DNA of 64,000 nucleotides, from assembly GCF_031127905.1 (NCBI RefSeq), contig NZ_JARXIC010000014.1, positions 1-64,000 of the forward strand. The letters are read 5' to 3'. A model generated the notes under the pieces. The model ran no database searches and had not been told where the DNA came from. It was given only the letters and a program-made list of their open reading frames with translations. Numbering within the stretch: the first letter of the stretch is position 1; each line of letters opens with the position of its first letter. The stretch comes from Thalassobacterium sedimentorum. GTDB taxonomy: Bacteria > Verrucomicrobiota > Verrucomicrobiia > Opitutales > Coraliomargaritaceae. The translations under genes were made by a program, and so were the position numbers. Of this stretch, positions 61,976 to 64,000 are shown piece by piece.

Positions 61976-64000
61976 ATGCTTATACCTATTGCTGCTATAT
62001 TGGTCAAATTACCCCGTTTATTGTCTGTCGGACTAGTTTTGACTAGTTCGCTTTGGTCGCATTCGATGGCGGCTTCGGTCAAGCGGTTGGCGGTGCAGGA
62101 GTTTGTCTGGGATGCTAGCTCGGGCGTTAAGCTGGGGGCAGCGCTGCAGGCCGTTCCAGAGGGGGAGCAGGTCTTGCAGATGCTTTCTTATGTTTTGGAA
62201 GGAGCCACGGGACAAGTAGTTGAGGCGGGAGAGGATGTGGAGCGGGGTATTTACTTAGGCTTGCCAGCGGATGCTCCACAGCTAGCTGAAATGGCTTCTT
62301 TGTCGGAGGACGATGCGTTTGGTCGCGAGGACTACCTGCTCTATTCGACTGCAGACTGTGTCTATGTAATTGGAGCCACTGGCATGGCGGTTCGTCATGG
62401 TGTGGTGGATTTGGTGAATCGATGGGGCTATCGGCGCTTCTTTCCGACTTCCAATTGGGAAGTGTTTCCTGCGTTCAAAGATCTTCGGGTGAAAGTAAAT
62501 GTGGTCGAATCTCCTGCCTATGTCGTTCGTGATATTTTCGACGTGAACTTCTTGCCGGGCGAGAAAGAATTATTTTTGGAATGGCGGGATTGGAATCGAT
62601 TGGGGTCGGGCTTTGGGCTGAAGACCAAGCACTCCTACGATGGGATTTTTTTGAGGAACCGAGAGGCATTTGATGGGCATCCTGAGTATTTTGCTATGGT
62701 AGATGGAGAAAGAACTCCGGATGCCAAGTATAAGAAGTTTAATGTTTCGAATCCGGATTTGCAGCAAATTGTCTTAGATGATGCTCGTGCTCGACTCGAG
62801 GCGCTGGAGTTGTCAGATTCCGTGAGTATGGATCCGAGTGATTTTGGCGGCTGGGATAATAGTGGTGAGTCGTTTGAGGAATTGGGGTCGCCAACGAATC
62901 AAGCCGTCAGCCTGGCTAATTTGGTCGCGCGTGAGGTGGCGGCTCCGGAAGGGAAGTTTGTGGGGATGTATGCGTATTATCAGCATCAGAGTCCGCCTAC
63001 AATTGAAGTGGAGCCAAATTTGATTGTCAGCTTTGCGACACGATTCCTGTCGCCTGGACGTGATCTCGTCGAATCAATTTCAGCTTGGAGAGCTCAGGGC
63101 TTAGAGTGGGTCGGCATTCGAGACTATGCCTCTTTTTGGGGGTGGGATCTGGGGATGCCAGGATTTGCTGAGGGAGGGAATTTGGCATATCAAGAGGATT
63201 CGCTTCAAATGTATTATGACCTCGGGGCTCGTTTTTATACTTCAGAAGTGGAGAGTAACTGGGGGGCGTATGGACTTGGCGTTTATGTGACATCGCGATT
63301 ATTGTGGTCGCCCGATGCTGAGGTGAGTGAATTGGTAGCTGACTTCCTTGAGAAAAGTTTTGGTCCCGCGGCCGAGGTGATGGCATCCTTTTATGATAAA
63401 TTGAACGGTGAGAAGTCTGTCTTGGCACAGCAAACACCGGTGCAGGATTACTATGCGATTCTACTGGAAGCGGGGGAGCGTGCCGTAGGCCGAGAGGATG
63501 TGCAGGCTCGTATTGATGATTTGATTGCCTATGTGCGTTATGTAGAATTGATGAGTGAGTTACAGAAAGCTCGAGAGGATGATAAGCAACAATACTTGAT
63601 GGATCTATATCGTTGGACTTTTCGGATTTCTCCTCAACAAATGGTGGCGACTCGTGCGATGGCCTTTCGTCCTCGCAATGGAGGTATTCGATACACATTT
63701 CCGACGCTCAAACATCCAGATGAAGCTGAGCGAGCGGTCTTGCTGGATACTTGTGTTGGTCAAGCTGTGACTCGGGCAGAGTTGAGGCAGCTTGCGCAAG
63801 CATCGATTGCGTCGGCGAAGCCAGACGCGTGGTCAAATTTACCGATTCAAGATCGGATGACGCGTAGCCCTCGCTTGCGCTTTGGGGCTGCCTTATTGTT
63901 TCCGATGGAGCGAAATGAGCAGGTGAGCGTTTCGGTTTCTATGAGGCTCTTTGGCTTCTCCTGGTTACCTCGTTATATGGTTTTAGACCCGACAGGGGAG
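61976..64000 (+). CDS. DUF4838-type secreted protein (partial, 3' end outside window)
   Basis: 675 codons open from ATG 61976 to the window edge. Hydrophobic signal segment 8-33 (ends HSMAAS). Residues 35-140 look like the alpha-glucuronidase/GH20-type N-terminal domain (VLEGATGQVVEAGEDVERGIYLG, FPTSNWEVFP), followed by a barrel with HPEYFAMVDGER, SMDPSDFGGWDN, GKFVGMYAYYQHQ, WVGIRDYASFWGWD and FYTSEVESNWGAYGLGVYV. This is the pattern of DUF4838 proteins, which I associate with glycoside-hydrolase-like enzymes of unknown substrate. It is controlled by the palindrome just upstream. Confidence 0.72.
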   Translation, partial: MLIPIAAILVKLPRLLSVGLVLTSSLWSHSMAASVKRLAVQEFVWDASSGVKLGAALQAVPEGEQVLQMLSYVLEGATGQVVEAGEDVERGIYLGLPADAPQLAEMASLSEDDAFGREDYLLYSTADCVYVIGATGMAVRHGVVDLVNRWGYRRFFPTSNWEVFPAFKDLRVKVNVVESPAYVVRDIFDVNFLPGEKELFLEWRDWNRLGSGFGLKTKHSYDGIFLRNREAFDGHPEYFAMVDGERTPDAKYKKFNVSNPDLQQIVLDDARARLEALELSDSVSMDPSDFGGWDNSGESFEELGSPTNQAVSLANLVAREVAAPEGKFVGMYAYYQHQSPPTIEVEPNLIVSFATRFLSPGRDLVESISAWRAQGLEWVGIRDYASFWGWDLGMPGFAEGGNLAYQEDSLQMYYDLGARFYTSEVESNWGAYGLGVYVTSRLLWSPDAEVSELVADFLEKSFGPAAEVMASFYDKLNGEKSVLAQQTPVQDYYAILLEAGERAVGREDVQARIDDLIAYVRYVELMSELQKAREDDKQQYLMDLYRWTFRISPQQMVATRAMAFRPRNGGIRYTFPTLKHPDEAERAVLLDTCVGQAVTRAELRQLAQASIASAKPDAWSNLPIQDRMTRSPRLRFGAALLFPMERNEQVSVSVSMRLFGFSWLPRYMVLDPTGE

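Noticed and set aside
1-64000. tRNA, rRNA, CRISPR array, phage genes or integrative element
   Set aside because: No cloverleaf, rRNA-like sequence, spaced repeats, integrase or phage structural genes were seen; the only mobile element is the IS1380 copy.

Overview
The window looks like a chromosome segment of a marine, polysaccharide-degrading Verrucomicrobium, most likely of the Opitutales/Puniceicoccaceae type (Coraliomargarita- or Lentimonas-like). The placement is inferred from gene content: PEP-CTERM surface proteins, several single H-X9-DG prepilin-like proteins, a Verru_Chthon-cassette-like protein, dense AraC/LacI regulators, many glycoside hydrolases and SGNH esterases, and A-rich leaders without clear Shine-Dalgarno sequences. 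No rRNA, tRNA or CRISPR was seen.

Layout. 1-1106: 5' part of a secreted repeat protein (minus strand). 1129-4849: a collapsed MoxR-DUF58-BatA/B/C/D (aerotolerance) operon, reduced by deletions and a frameshift to fragments that keep the normal gene order. 5049-5948: AraC regulator. 6041-8860: a 939-residue CoA-transferase + GNAT + histone-deacetylase-like fusion. 9055-9400: a 3' fragment of a sodium/solute symporter, abutting an IS1380-family element (about 9406-11099). 11144-13110: BNR-propeller protein and an AraC regulator. 13228-25549: a rhamnoside-related operon (PEP-CTERM protein, prepilin-like protein, esterase, large secreted protein, GH78 rhamnosidase, rhamnose-isomerase-like protein, SGNH esterase, symporter). 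25999-30084: a Verru_Chthon-A-like gene broken by three frameshifts, plus a secreted companion. 30252-34186: AraC regulator and GH38 alpha-mannosidase. 34355-39887: minus-strand operon of cytoplasmic glycosidases (clan GH-A, GH63-like, GH31), divergent from a LacI regulator with a perfect palindrome between them. 41128-49077: PEP-CTERM protein, prepilin-like protein and two secreted discoidin-domain GH-A enzymes. 49158-52698: AraC regulator, PIG-L deacetylase, NagB-like protein and SGNH hydrolase (amino-sugar theme). 52646-64000: LacI regulator, propeller-like protein, PEP-CTERM-like protein, beta-helix protein, prepilin-like protein, TIM-barrel-like protein, FAD oxidoreductase, SGNH esterase and a partial DUF4838 protein behind a 27-bp perfect palindrome.

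How the parts fit. The same set occurs three times: a dedicated regulator, a PEP-CTERM beta-sandwich protein, one prepilin-like protein with an H-X9-DG-type tail, then carbohydrate enzymes. In the second copy the PEP-CTERM protein is built from the same discoidin-like domain that repeats in the co-oriented glycoside hydrolase. I propose, as inference, that the PEP-CTERM/pseudopilin pair is a verrucomicrobial analogue of the SusC/SusD pair that marks Bacteroidetes polysaccharide-utilisation loci: a surface glycan binder plus a filament or secretion subunit dedicated to one substrate. Secreted enzymes would act first; the enzymes without signal peptides (GH78, GH38, GH31, GH63-like, isomerase, deaminase) would finish the oligosaccharides in the cytoplasm.
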